Source: Algoriphagus algorifonticola
GTDB lineage: Bacteria; Bacteroidota; Bacteroidia; Cytophagales; Cyclobacteriaceae
Length of the DNA stretch: 64,000 nucleotides
Direction of reading: 5' to 3'
NCBI RefSeq assembly: GCF_007655305.1
Contig: NZ_VLOG01000052.1
Location: 143,558 to 207,557, forward strand
Shown: positions 26,428 to 34,463 of the stretch, one piece after another
Layout: each line of letters starts with the position of its first letter
How positions within the stretch are numbered: the first letter of the stretch is position 1
Translations under genes and position numbers: made by a program
Notes under the pieces: model-generated
Databases searched by the model: none
Told to the model about the DNA's origin: nothing
The model's input: the letters and a program-made list of their open reading frames with translations, nothing else

Positions 26428-27654
26428 TTACACGAGTTGACCCAAAGCTATTTTAAAGGAGCTTTCAGCCAGTTTAGTTTTTCCCGGATTTTCCGCAAAA
26501 GTCTTTTTCAAGGCTTTTTCAATAGTCTTGCTTACATCTTTGAAAATTGCCTGATCGGTTACTTCTGCCTGGTCACTCATGAGGTAAGCAAATACTCTCG
26601 CCATACCACAATTCGCGATGAAATCCGGAATCACTGAAACTTGCTGATCTGTCCATGCACCAATAGGCCCGAAGAAAATCTCCGGGTCTGCAAAAGGCAC
26701 ATTCGCTCCGCAGGAAATCACTTCTAACCCTGCTTTTATCATTCGTTCTGACTGCTCTTTAGTAATCAGTCTTGATGCCGCGGCAGGGATGAAGATTTCA
26801 CTTTCCAGATCCCAAATCTCTTCATTGATAATATCAAAAGGAATCAATTGGTCAGCGACTAACTGGTTGCCATTTCTGGTGATAAATAACTCTCTTACTT
26901 CATCAAGAGAGAATCCTTCTTTCTTGATCAAACCGCCATCACGGTCAATGATGCCGACTATTTTAACTCCCTCTACTGCCAGAAAACATGCTGCAGCGGC
27001 TCCTACATTGCCCCAGCCCTGGATGACTGCACGCTTTCCTTTGAGGTTTCCTCCCCAAATTTTATAATAATGACGCACCGCCTCTGCCACTCCGTACCCG
27101 GTAATCATATCGGCTACCGTGTACTTTTTAGGACCGTTTGGAGTGAAATGAGGATCTTCTAAAACCTTGGAAACACCTTGTCTTAACTGACCGATTTTTC
27201 TGATTTTTTCAGGCTCAGTAGCATGAAAATGTCCATTGACCACACCTTCCTGTGGATGCCAGATTCCAAAAGATTCAGTAATTGGAATTACTTCATGAAT
27301 TTCATCCACATTCAAGTCCCCGCCGGTTCCGTAGTAGTTTTTCAGTAATGGAGTGACGGCCTTGTACCATCTTCTCAATACCTCATCTTTTCTTGGGTCC
27401 TTAGGGTCGAAATTAATTCCGGACTTTGCTCCTCCTATGGCTGGACCTGACACAGTAAATTTCACTTCCATAGTCTTGGCAAGTGATTCTACTTCTCTTT
27501 TATCCAAGCCTTTACGCATTCGGGTTCCTCCTCCGGCAGCTCCCCCTCTCAGGGAGTTGATGACTACCCAACCTTCGGCTTCAGACTCGGAGTCTGACCA
27601 CTCGAAAATGATTTCGGGTTTTTTATTTTCAAACTTCTTTAATAATTCCTGCAT
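26428..27654 (-). CDS. Glu/Leu/Phe/Val dehydrogenase family enzyme
   Basis: A 408-residue amino acid dehydrogenase that oxidatively deaminates a glutamate-like or branched substrate with NAD(P). The family catalytic region GPAIGGAKSGINFDP carries the lysine, MKV near KTMEVKF precedes it, and the Rossmann motif is VIQGWGNVGAAAACFL. GGTRMRKGL and the AAASRLI segment are also typical. The usual GDH glutamate-specificity residues could not be assigned with confidence, so glutamate versus leucine/valine is left open. Confidence 0.85.
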   Translation of the reverse strand: MQELLKKFENKKPEIIFEWSDSESEAEGWVVINSLRGGAAGGGTRMRKGLDKREVESLAKTMEVKFTVSGPAIGGAKSGINFDPKDPRKDEVLRRWYKAVTPLLKNYYGTGGDLNVDEIHEVIPITESFGIWHPQEGVVNGHFHATEPEKIRKIGQLRQGVSKVLEDPHFTPNGPKKYTVADMITGYGVAEAVRHYYKIWGGNLKGKRAVIQGWGNVGAAAACFLAVEGVKIVGIIDRDGGLIKKEGFSLDEVRELFITRNGNQLVADQLIPFDIINEEIWDLESEIFIPAAASRLITKEQSERMIKAGLEVISCGANVPFADPEIFFGPIGAWTDQQVSVIPDFIANCGMARVFAYLMSDQAEVTDQAIFKDVSKTIEKALKKTFAENPGKTKLAESSFKIALGQLV

Positions 27655-27728
27655 GTCTATTTGGGTTTACTTCGCAGCGCAAAAATAGAAAAATATCCAG
27701 CGCCTCCTAGAGTAGATTGTATGGAGGG

Positions 27729-28802
27729 TTAGCTATAAATCACTCCTCCAGAGGAATTTCTCCTGGCTCCTGTGACAGAGCTGAGGCAATTTTCCTCTCC
27801 CAGCAATCTAAGTAGTCCAAGAAAACCAAAAATCAAGGCTTCTTTGAATTCAATCAATTCAGATGAAGCTTGAAAATGATTCCATTGTCCCTCTAAATGA
27901 GCGTCTAATCGCTGGATAAAATAGCTGTTATAGGCCCCTCCACCTGTAATCAAAACCTGTGGATTTTCTATCTGGGAATAATCTCTTATTACTTGGCTGA
28001 TTTGCAGAGCATAGTGCTCAATCAAAGTGGCTAAGAGGTCCTTGGGGGCTAAGCCTGAATTTTTGATTAGCGGTTCAAAATCCTGCTCCATATCTTCCCT
28101 TCCCAAGGATTTTGCTCCTTTTTTGGAGTAAAAGGGCAAATTATTCAGCTTATCGAGAAGTGTATTTGATACCTTACCCTCAGATGCCCATTGACCACCC
28201 TTATCATAAGGTCCTCCCAAAATTTGGGCAATAGGATTTAATAAAATATTGAAAGGGCTCATGTCAAAAGCTACTCTTTGCTCATTTTGCTTCATACTGA
28301 TATTGGAAATTCCACCAAGATTAATGCAGAAGTCCATCTGAGGGAAGAGTAATTCATCACCTATAGGTACCAATGGAGCTCCCTGACCTCCTAGTTGTAT
28401 ATCCAGCATTCTGAAATCATTGACCACTGTCAGTCCTGAAGCTTGGTGAAGAACCCAACCATTTCCTATTTGCTTACTAAGTCCTAGGCTTGGCTGATGG
28501 AATACCGTATGCCCGTGTGAGCATAAAGCAAAAGGAGTGATTTCTCGTTCTTCGCAAAAAGCAGCTACTTGTTCCCCCATCCATTTTCCGAATTCTACAT
28601 CTAATATTGCCAGTTCATTGGCCGTAAGTAAATGTGATTTGGACAATTGATATCCTAAATTTTCCGGAAAAGGAATGGTCAAAGCTTCCAAAATTTCGAA
28701 AGTCCAGTTTTCACTCTTTTTATATTCGCAGTAGGCAAGATCTAATCCATCTCCGGAAGTACCGGACATCAAGCCTATCAGTTGGAAGCTCTTTGCGTTC
28801 AT
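27729..28802 (-). CDS. anmK: Anhydro-N-acetylmuramic acid kinase
   Basis: It phosphorylates and opens 1,6-anhydro-MurNAc from cell-wall turnover to give MurNAc-6-phosphate. It has 357 residues, normal for the family. The ATP-binding signature GLMSGTSGDGLDLAYC opens the protein; CSHGHTVFHQP, FRMLDIQLGGQGAPLVP, FCINLGGISNIS and ITGGGAYNSYF follow. It is divergent from coaX. Confidence 0.93.
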   Translation of the reverse strand: MNAKSFQLIGLMSGTSGDGLDLAYCEYKKSENWTFEILEALTIPFPENLGYQLSKSHLLTANELAILDVEFGKWMGEQVAAFCEEREITPFALCSHGHTVFHQPSLGLSKQIGNGWVLHQASGLTVVNDFRMLDIQLGGQGAPLVPIGDELLFPQMDFCINLGGISNISMKQNEQRVAFDMSPFNILLNPIAQILGGPYDKGGQWASEGKVSNTLLDKLNNLPFYSKKGAKSLGREDMEQDFEPLIKNSGLAPKDLLATLIEHYALQISQVIRDYSQIENPQVLITGGGAYNSYFIQRLDAHLEGQWNHFQASSELIEFKEALIFGFLGLLRLLGEENCLSSVTGARRNSSGGVIYS

Positions 28803-28903
28803 GGGTTAATGTTTGTTAAGTCAGGGACGATTCAAAGATAATTTTAGATACTGGAAAAAGTCCTCTTTTTTTAAATAGCTAATTTGCAGTCATAATTTAT
28901 CAT

Positions 28904-29617
28904 ATGCCAAACCTCGTAGTCGACATAGGGAATACCCGGGTTAAATCAGCGCTTTTTGAAAAGGGTGAAATCACCTGGGAAAGGGCTTTTGAGAATCTGG
29001 ACTTTGCCAAAAAAGCCTGGTCTGAACTGAGCTTCGATGAGAGTATTATTTCCTCAGTCAAATGGTCAGAGGAAGAATTGAAATCCGCTTTGGATTTTGA
29101 TTTTCTTTTTTTGACAAGAGAAACCAGTCTTCCCATTTACAATGGATACGGTTCTCCTCAGACTTTGGGTTTGGATAGAATTGCTGCTGCGATTGGAGGC
29201 TGGAAAAAAGCCGGACAGAATTCAGCTTTGGTAATCGATTTGGGAAGCTGTATGACTTTCGAATTGATTGTGTCTGATACCTATAAAGGTGGAGCGATCA
29301 GTCCCGGCTTGGCTATGCGAGCCAAGGCCATGAATCAGTTTACGGCCCGCCTTCCTTTGGTAGAAGTGAGTAAAAAACCGGAGTCTCGGGTCGGAGATTC
29401 TACCCAAACTTGTATGCAAGTGGGGGTATGGTATGGTATTTATTACGAAATCATAGGTCAAATTCAGGCTTTTAGGGCCGAATTTCCTGAAATTAAGGTC
29501 TTTGTTTGCGGTGGAGATGCACAATCTTTTGAATCATTGGCAAAAGACCACATATTTGTAGTCCCAAATTTGGTCCTGTATGGATTGAATTGCATTCTAA
29601 ACCACAATGTTGAGTAA
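28904..29617 (+). CDS. coaX: Type III pantothenate kinase
   Basis: It phosphorylates pantothenate in coenzyme A synthesis and, unlike CoaA, is not feedback-inhibited. The 237 residues contain the ASKHA-fold motifs DIGNTRVKSALFE (phosphate 1), TLGLDRIAAAIGGW, VIDLGSCMTFELI (phosphate 2) and GGAISPGLAMRAKAM. The 3' end overlaps the next gene by 11 bases. This starts the plus-strand run of envelope genes. Confidence 0.93.
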   Translation: MPNLVVDIGNTRVKSALFEKGEITWERAFENLDFAKKAWSELSFDESIISSVKWSEEELKSALDFDFLFLTRETSLPIYNGYGSPQTLGLDRIAAAIGGWKKAGQNSALVIDLGSCMTFELIVSDTYKGGAISPGLAMRAKAMNQFTARLPLVEVSKKPESRVGDSTQTCMQVGVWYGIYYEIIGQIQAFRAEFPEIKVFVCGGDAQSFESLAKDHIFVVPNLVLYGLNCILNHNVE

Positions 29618-30890
29618 AATCAAATTGCATCTATTGGGTGTTTGCTGCACCTTCATCCTCTTTTCTGAAGCTCAGGCACAGTCTAGTGCCTCCACTTATT
29701 CTGCCCTAGGCATCGGGGAATTTAATTATTCCGGACTTACACAAAACCAAGGAATGGGAGGATTAGGAATCAGTTTTGGTACGGGCTGGAACGCCAACGT
29801 AGTCAATCCTGCCCTACAAACCAGAAACACTATTTTTAATTTTCAGACTTCCCTGAATTACAGAAGAATCAATGCCTCTAATGGGTCTCAATCTTCCGAT
29901 GTGGACGGTGGAGGACTTTCCTATATCGCGCTTTCCTTGCCTTTCAAGCCAGGAAAACTAACCATGGGAATGGGTCTGAATCAGGTTACTTCTGTAAATT
30001 ATGATCTGCAAATCTCCAGTATGGTTAACAATGCAGAGATTGAGGCAGTTAATAATATTAACGGTGACGGAGGGATCTCTGAAGCCTACATCAGTGCGGG
30101 TTATTTATTAGCCAAAAACCTGAGCATCGGAGTTCATGGATCTTACCTATTTGGCTCTACCATCAGAAAGAATCAATTGACTCTTTTTAATGAAAATGGC
30201 ACGCAGGTAGGGAGCACTTCGGAATATTATGAAAGATTAACAATTAGCGATGTTGCCCTCAAATTTGGTACTCAATACTATTTCCCAGTAGGTGAGAAAA
30301 GTAACCTTCATGTGGGTGCCATTTATCAGGGTCTAGGGGACGTTAATGGAAATGCCTTTGCCAAACTCGCCGCATTTGGCGAAGCTAGCGACCCCGATTC
30401 AGAAGGTGACCTGATATTGGACAATGAAAAAGGAAGTATCTATATACCAAGCCGTTACGGATTTGGTGTAAGTTACGAGAGAGCTAATAAATACGTGATT
30501 GGATTGGAAGGTCAGTACCAGAATTTCTCTGATTTTAGAAACTTCCTGGGGGACCCTTTGGAGCTAAGAGAGGCTATTAAATTGGGCTTGGGATTCCAGA
30601 TTGTTCCCGATTTTATGTCGGTTGATAACAATCTGAAAAGAGGTACTTATAGGGTAGGTTTGGAGTTCTTACAGACCCCTTACTATATCAACCAGACCAC
30701 CATTAATGACCTTGGCATTAACTTTGGAGCTTCAATTCCTGTTAACCAATTGTCGTTAATGAACCTTGCGGTAAAGGTGGGACAAAGAGGGACTACCTCC
30801 GCAGGATTGATCAGAGAAAACTACGTGAACTTCACCTTAGGCTTCTCTCTTAACGATAACACTTGGTTCTACAAAAGAGTATTTGAGTAA
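29607..30890 (+). CDS. Outer-membrane beta-barrel protein (FadL-like)
   Basis: A 427-residue secreted protein with a signal peptide (LHLLGVCCTFILFSEAQAQ) and a FadL/PorV-like pattern of alternating strands: YSALGIGEFNYSG, NQGMGGLGISFGTGWNANVVNPAL and YGFGVSYERANKYVIGLEGQYQNF. It ends in an amphipathic strand, YVNFTLGFSLNDNTWFYKRVFE. The start lies inside coaX, indicating translational coupling. Position ahead of TPR and lptC genes fits a role in outer-membrane biogenesis, but the substrate is unknown. Confidence 0.8.
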   Translation: MLSKIKLHLLGVCCTFILFSEAQAQSSASTYSALGIGEFNYSGLTQNQGMGGLGISFGTGWNANVVNPALQTRNTIFNFQTSLNYRRINASNGSQSSDVDGGGLSYIALSLPFKPGKLTMGMGLNQVTSVNYDLQISSMVNNAEIEAVNNINGDGGISEAYISAGYLLAKNLSIGVHGSYLFGSTIRKNQLTLFNENGTQVGSTSEYYERLTISDVALKFGTQYYFPVGEKSNLHVGAIYQGLGDVNGNAFAKLAAFGEASDPDSEGDLILDNEKGSIYIPSRYGFGVSYERANKYVIGLEGQYQNFSDFRNFLGDPLELREAIKLGLGFQIVPDFMSVDNNLKRGTYRVGLEFLQTPYYINQTTINDLGINFGASIPVNQLSLMNLAVKVGQRGTTSAGLIRENYVNFTLGFSLNDNTWFYKRVFE

Positions 30891-30962
30891 ATATCTGAAG
30901 GCAGTTTTAAGGACTGCATAGAAAGAGAAGAGCAATTAAACCGAATTAAACAAGTCAAAACC

Positions 30963-32267
30963 ATGAAAATTAAATCAACCCTTCTGGGGCTATCCGCCTT
31001 GCTTCTCGCCGGAATGGTGCAAGCCCAGGACGGATGGAATTGGCCATCCGACGAAGCTAAAGAAGCTAAAGCTAGAGAATTGAACGCTGCTTATGTAGAC
31101 TATATGAAAGCAGATCAGTTTGTGGAAGCCACCAAACCTCTCCACTGGCTATTAGTGAATGTGCCTGAGCTAAATGAGTCCATTTATATCAATGGTACTA
31201 AAGTATATGATGGAGCAGCAGATGCAGTAAGCGATCCTGCCCAAAAAAGAGCTTATCAAGACTCAGTAATGCTGATCTATGATAAAAGAGATGAGCTTTA
31301 TAACAATGCTACTAAATGGATTGAAAATAAAGCGTACTACGGATATGGCTACTTCAAAGGCACTAAGGAAAAATTGGGCGATGTAGTTGCTGATTTCGAA
31401 AGAGCAATGGAGATCAATGGTGAATTATCCATCCCAACTCTATATGCTGCTTACTTCGATGCGGTTTACAGACACAATGCCTACAATCAAGCATATAAGC
31501 CTGAGCAGGTTTTGGCCAAGTACGATAAAATTCAAGAGTATTTAAACAAGGCTGAAGCTAATGGTAAGGATGTATCCAATGCTAGAAGTACAGCTGAGTC
31601 TATCTTGGTTGCTATGGAATTGATCGATTGTAACTTCATCGAAAACACCATGGGTCCTAAGTTGAAGGCTGATCCTACCAATGAGCAATTGGCACAGCAG
31701 ATCTTCAAGTATTCTGTTCAGTATAAGTGTTTCTCTTCTAATGCATTCTTGACTGCTTTGGAATTGATTGACTCTAAAAATCCAACTTACGCTACTTCTC
31801 AGGTAAGAGCGATGAGATATATGCAGGAGCAGAATTATGAGAAAGCTCAGCCGGTATTGGAAAAAGCTTTGACTTTAGCTGAAAACAATGTGCAGAAAGC
31901 TGAAATCCAAATGGAATTGGCTAAAGTTCATGCCAATCTAGGAAGAAAGTCTGCTGCTAGAAATGCTGCTAAAGAAGCTGCTAACCTTGACGAGAGCAAA
32001 ACTAAAGATGCTTACTCTTTGATTGGTGGCTTGTATATGAACTCTTTCAACGACTGTAGAGGTGGTGTATCAAGAGTAAAAGATAGATCTATCTATATGG
32101 CTGCTTATAATGCATACCAAAGAGCAGGTGACTCTCAGGGTATGGCGCAGGCTAGAGCTCAGTTCCCTTCCAAAGAGGAAATCTTTACTGAAGGTCTTCA
32201 AGTAGGTGGTACTATCAATACAGGATGCTGGATTGGTGAAACTGTTACTTTGGCTACAAGAGACTAA
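30963..32267 (+). CDS. Secreted TPR-containing protein
   Basis: A 434-residue periplasmic protein with a cleavable signal peptide (STLLGLSALLLAGMVQAQ) and helical TPR-like repeats in the C-terminal half, such as NYEKAQPVLEKALTLAENNVQKAEIQMELAKVHANLG taken as two helices. Codons in the second half are strongly biased to GCT, AGA and GGT, which suggests high expression. It follows the outer-membrane protein gene by 72 bp and is closed by a strong terminator. No known family beyond TPR. Confidence 0.8.
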   Translation: MKIKSTLLGLSALLLAGMVQAQDGWNWPSDEAKEAKARELNAAYVDYMKADQFVEATKPLHWLLVNVPELNESIYINGTKVYDGAADAVSDPAQKRAYQDSVMLIYDKRDELYNNATKWIENKAYYGYGYFKGTKEKLGDVVADFERAMEINGELSIPTLYAAYFDAVYRHNAYNQAYKPEQVLAKYDKIQEYLNKAEANGKDVSNARSTAESILVAMELIDCNFIENTMGPKLKADPTNEQLAQQIFKYSVQYKCFSSNAFLTALELIDSKNPTYATSQVRAMRYMQEQNYEKAQPVLEKALTLAENNVQKAEIQMELAKVHANLGRKSAARNAAKEAANLDESKTKDAYSLIGGLYMNSFNDCRGGVSRVKDRSIYMAAYNAYQRAGDSQGMAQARAQFPSKEEIFTEGLQVGGTINTGCWIGETVTLATRD

Positions 32268-32286
32268 TTCAAAATATAAAATTATA

Positions 32287-32315
32287 AAAGGCAGTCCGAA
32301 GACTGCCTTTTTTTG
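32287..32315 (+). terminator. Terminator after the TPR gene
   Basis: AAAGGCAGTC (32287-32296) pairs perfectly with GACTGCCTTT (32301-32310) around a CGAA loop and continues into a T-run. lptC starts only 40 bases later, so it needs its own promoter or readthrough. Confidence 0.87.
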
Positions 32316-32354
32316 TTTTCTCTATCTGCTAAAAATATCTTTTATCTTTGCGTC

Positions 32355-32891
32355 ATGAGGAAATTACTTCTCTTTCTTTTTTTAGCAATATCTCTACTCT
32401 CCTGTCGGGAAGATGTGGATTCAGCCGCATTGCAGGTGTATGAAGGACCAATGAATATTGCCACCAATATCCATGTGGTACATTCTGACTCAGCTATCGT
32501 AAGATCAGAGATCACAGCCGCCAAACAACTCGAATACCTTAATGGGAATATGGAGTTTCCAGATGGAATTCTAATTGAATTTTTTGAAAGAGACGGCACC
32601 TTAGAAACAACATTGAAAGCGGATAGGGGTTATTTTGATAAAGAAAAAAATCTTTATAGAGGCGAAGGGAATGTGCAGGTGGATAATTCTATAGAAGATC
32701 AGCATTTACAAAGTGAAGAATTGTACTGGGATCCAAACAAGAAAAAAATCTTCACAGATAAGTTTGTGACCATTCGAGACAAGCAAACCCTTTTTAATGG
32801 AACAGGAATGGAAGCAGATGAAAGCTTTACTAATTACACCTTGAAAAACGTGAGAGACAGTAGGACCATATTACCGGGAGAAGAAATATGA
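32355..32891 (+). CDS. lptC: LptC-family lipopolysaccharide export protein
   Basis: A 178-residue protein with a lipoprotein-type N-terminus (MRKLLLFLFLAISLLSC) and a beta-jellyroll body: YEGPMNIATNIHVVHSDSA, LEYLNGNMEFPDGILIEF, LKADRGYFDKEKNLYRGEGNVQV split over strands, and LQSEELYWDPNKKKIFTDKF. This matches the LptC/YrbK pattern for passing LPS from LptBFG to LptA. The ATG at 32355 is chosen because the signal peptide begins there. The 3' end overlaps the next gene by ATGA. Confidence 0.85.
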   Translation: MRKLLLFLFLAISLLSCREDVDSAALQVYEGPMNIATNIHVVHSDSAIVRSEITAAKQLEYLNGNMEFPDGILIEFFERDGTLETTLKADRGYFDKEKNLYRGEGNVQVDNSIEDQHLQSEELYWDPNKKKIFTDKFVTIRDKQTLFNGTGMEADESFTNYTLKNVRDSRTILPGEEI

Positions 32892-33094
32892 AATTGGGCG
32901 ATGTATTGATTTTATCCCTTTCTTTGGCCTTGATTATCATAGGTATTCATCAGACCATGACGGTGGGAATAGGGTTTTCCTATGCTATCTTTATGTTCGC
33001 AGTAGCTTTACTTTTTTGGTTTCAGTATAGAAGAACCAAGCGGGAGGAAGCAGAAAAAAATAACTCAAAGCCAGAAAAAAAGCGCAAGCGTTAA
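32888..33094 (+). CDS. Small membrane protein in the lptC operon
   Basis: A 68-residue protein with two hydrophobic helices (VLILSLSLALIIIGIHQT and FSYAIFMFAVALLFWFQY) and a basic, lysine-rich tail (KRKR). It overlaps the lptC stop by four bases and is followed three bases later by the CorC-like gene, so it is certainly part of the operon. Function is unknown. Confidence 0.7.
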   Translation: MKLGDVLILSLSLALIIIGIHQTMTVGIGFSYAIFMFAVALLFWFQYRRTKREEAEKNNSKPEKKRKR

Positions 33095-33097
33095 TTT

Positions 33098-34378
33098 ATG
33101 GAGACCACCTATCTCATTTATGTCATTATAACTCTCCTTTTTTCCGCATTTTTTTCAGGAATTGAAATCGCCTATATCTCTGCCAATAAGCTTCAGATAG
33201 AATTGCAAAGCAAGCAGGGCGCACTAAGCGGAAAAGTATTGAGTAGCTTCATCAAAAGACCGGGGCAGTTTATTGGTACTACTTTGATGGGAAACACGAT
33301 CTCCTTGGTGCTCTATGGTATTTTCATGGCCTACCTGCTGGAGTATCCTTTGGATGCTTGGTTGCCTCCGGGGCTCAACAATGAGGTGGTGGTGTTGCTA
33401 TTGCAAACATTGATTTCCACTATCATTGTGCTGATTACAGCCGAATTTCTTCCTAAAAGCCTTTTTATGCTCAACCCCAACAATATGTTGAGCATTTTTG
33501 CCATTCCCTTTCTAGGCATCTATTACCTCATGTATCCGGTTGTTTGGGCTGTAGTAGGGCTATCCAGATTTTTTATTACCAAAATCTTACGATTGGAGTA
33601 TAGTGAAGACAGGCCGGTTTTTACAGTGACTGACTTGAACAGCTTTATCCAAAACCATATGAATCAGACCAAGTCTGAGGGAAAAGCTGAAATAGATACC
33701 AAAATCTTCGACAATGCAGTAGAATTCAAAACTGTCAGAGTTCGGGAATGTATGATTCCCAGAACAGATATTGTTTCTGTGGAAGTGGAAGACAGCATTG
33801 AAGATTTGAAAGAAGTGTTTGCTGAAAGCGGGCATTCAAAAATCATTGTATACAGGGAAACGATCGATGATGTTATCGGATATTGCCATCAATTGGAGCT
33901 TTTCAAAAAGCCTAAGACTATTGAAGAGATTCTTACACCGATTATCATTGCACCGGAATCCGCTCTCGCCAATGAGTTGCTGATTCAGTTTATTCAGGAA
34001 AGGAAAAGTTTGGCTTTGGTGGTAGATGAATTTGGAGGTACCAGCGGAATCGTATCGATGGAAGATATCATCGAAGAGATTTTTGGAGAGATAGAAGATG
34101 AGTATGATAGTGATGATCTAATCGAGCAAAAAATCGGAGATCAGGAATATTTACTCAGTGCCCGTCATGAAATTGATTATTTAAATGATAAATATAATTG
34201 GGATTTACCGATTGGAGATTTTGAAACTCTTTCGGGATTAATTCTTTCTCATACCGAAAATCTCCCCAAAAAAGGGGAGTCTGTTACAATAGGGGCATAT
34301 ACGTTCACTGTAGTTTCGAGACAAGATCATAGAATTGACTCAGTTAGGCTCAAAATCAACGGCCCAACGATTTTTTAG
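33098..34378 (+). CDS. CNNM/CBS-domain transporter-like protein (HlyC/CorC family)
   Basis: A 426-residue membrane protein. An N-terminal DUF21/CNNM domain with four hydrophobic segments occupies about 1-190 (FFSGIEIAYISANKL, IGTTLMGNTISLVLYG, ITAEFLPKSLFML). A CBS pair follows at about 205-330 (VRECMIPRTDIVSVE, LALVVDEFGGTSGIVSMEDIIEEI), then a CorC_HlyC domain to the end. The family is linked to magnesium and cobalt export or homeostasis. GldE is a relative in Bacteroidota; the lptC context argues for the general family. Confidence 0.88.
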   Translation: METTYLIYVIITLLFSAFFSGIEIAYISANKLQIELQSKQGALSGKVLSSFIKRPGQFIGTTLMGNTISLVLYGIFMAYLLEYPLDAWLPPGLNNEVVVLLLQTLISTIIVLITAEFLPKSLFMLNPNNMLSIFAIPFLGIYYLMYPVVWAVVGLSRFFITKILRLEYSEDRPVFTVTDLNSFIQNHMNQTKSEGKAEIDTKIFDNAVEFKTVRVRECMIPRTDIVSVEVEDSIEDLKEVFAESGHSKIIVYRETIDDVIGYCHQLELFKKPKTIEEILTPIIIAPESALANELLIQFIQERKSLALVVDEFGGTSGIVSMEDIIEEIFGEIEDEYDSDDLIEQKIGDQEYLLSARHEIDYLNDKYNWDLPIGDFETLSGLILSHTENLPKKGESVTIGAYTFTVVSRQDHRIDSVRLKINGPTIF

Positions 34379-34463
34379 GTAAGGGTTTGATTCAGAATAT
34401 ATTTTGAATTTCGTTACTAATGCTATTATTTTGCGACACTTCTAAAAAAGCGTAGTAACAATA

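Noticed and set aside
32343..32350. TATCTTTG as an lptC promoter
   Set aside because: It ends four bases before the chosen ATG and no TTG lies 19-21 bases upstream, so the transcript would begin at or after the start codon.
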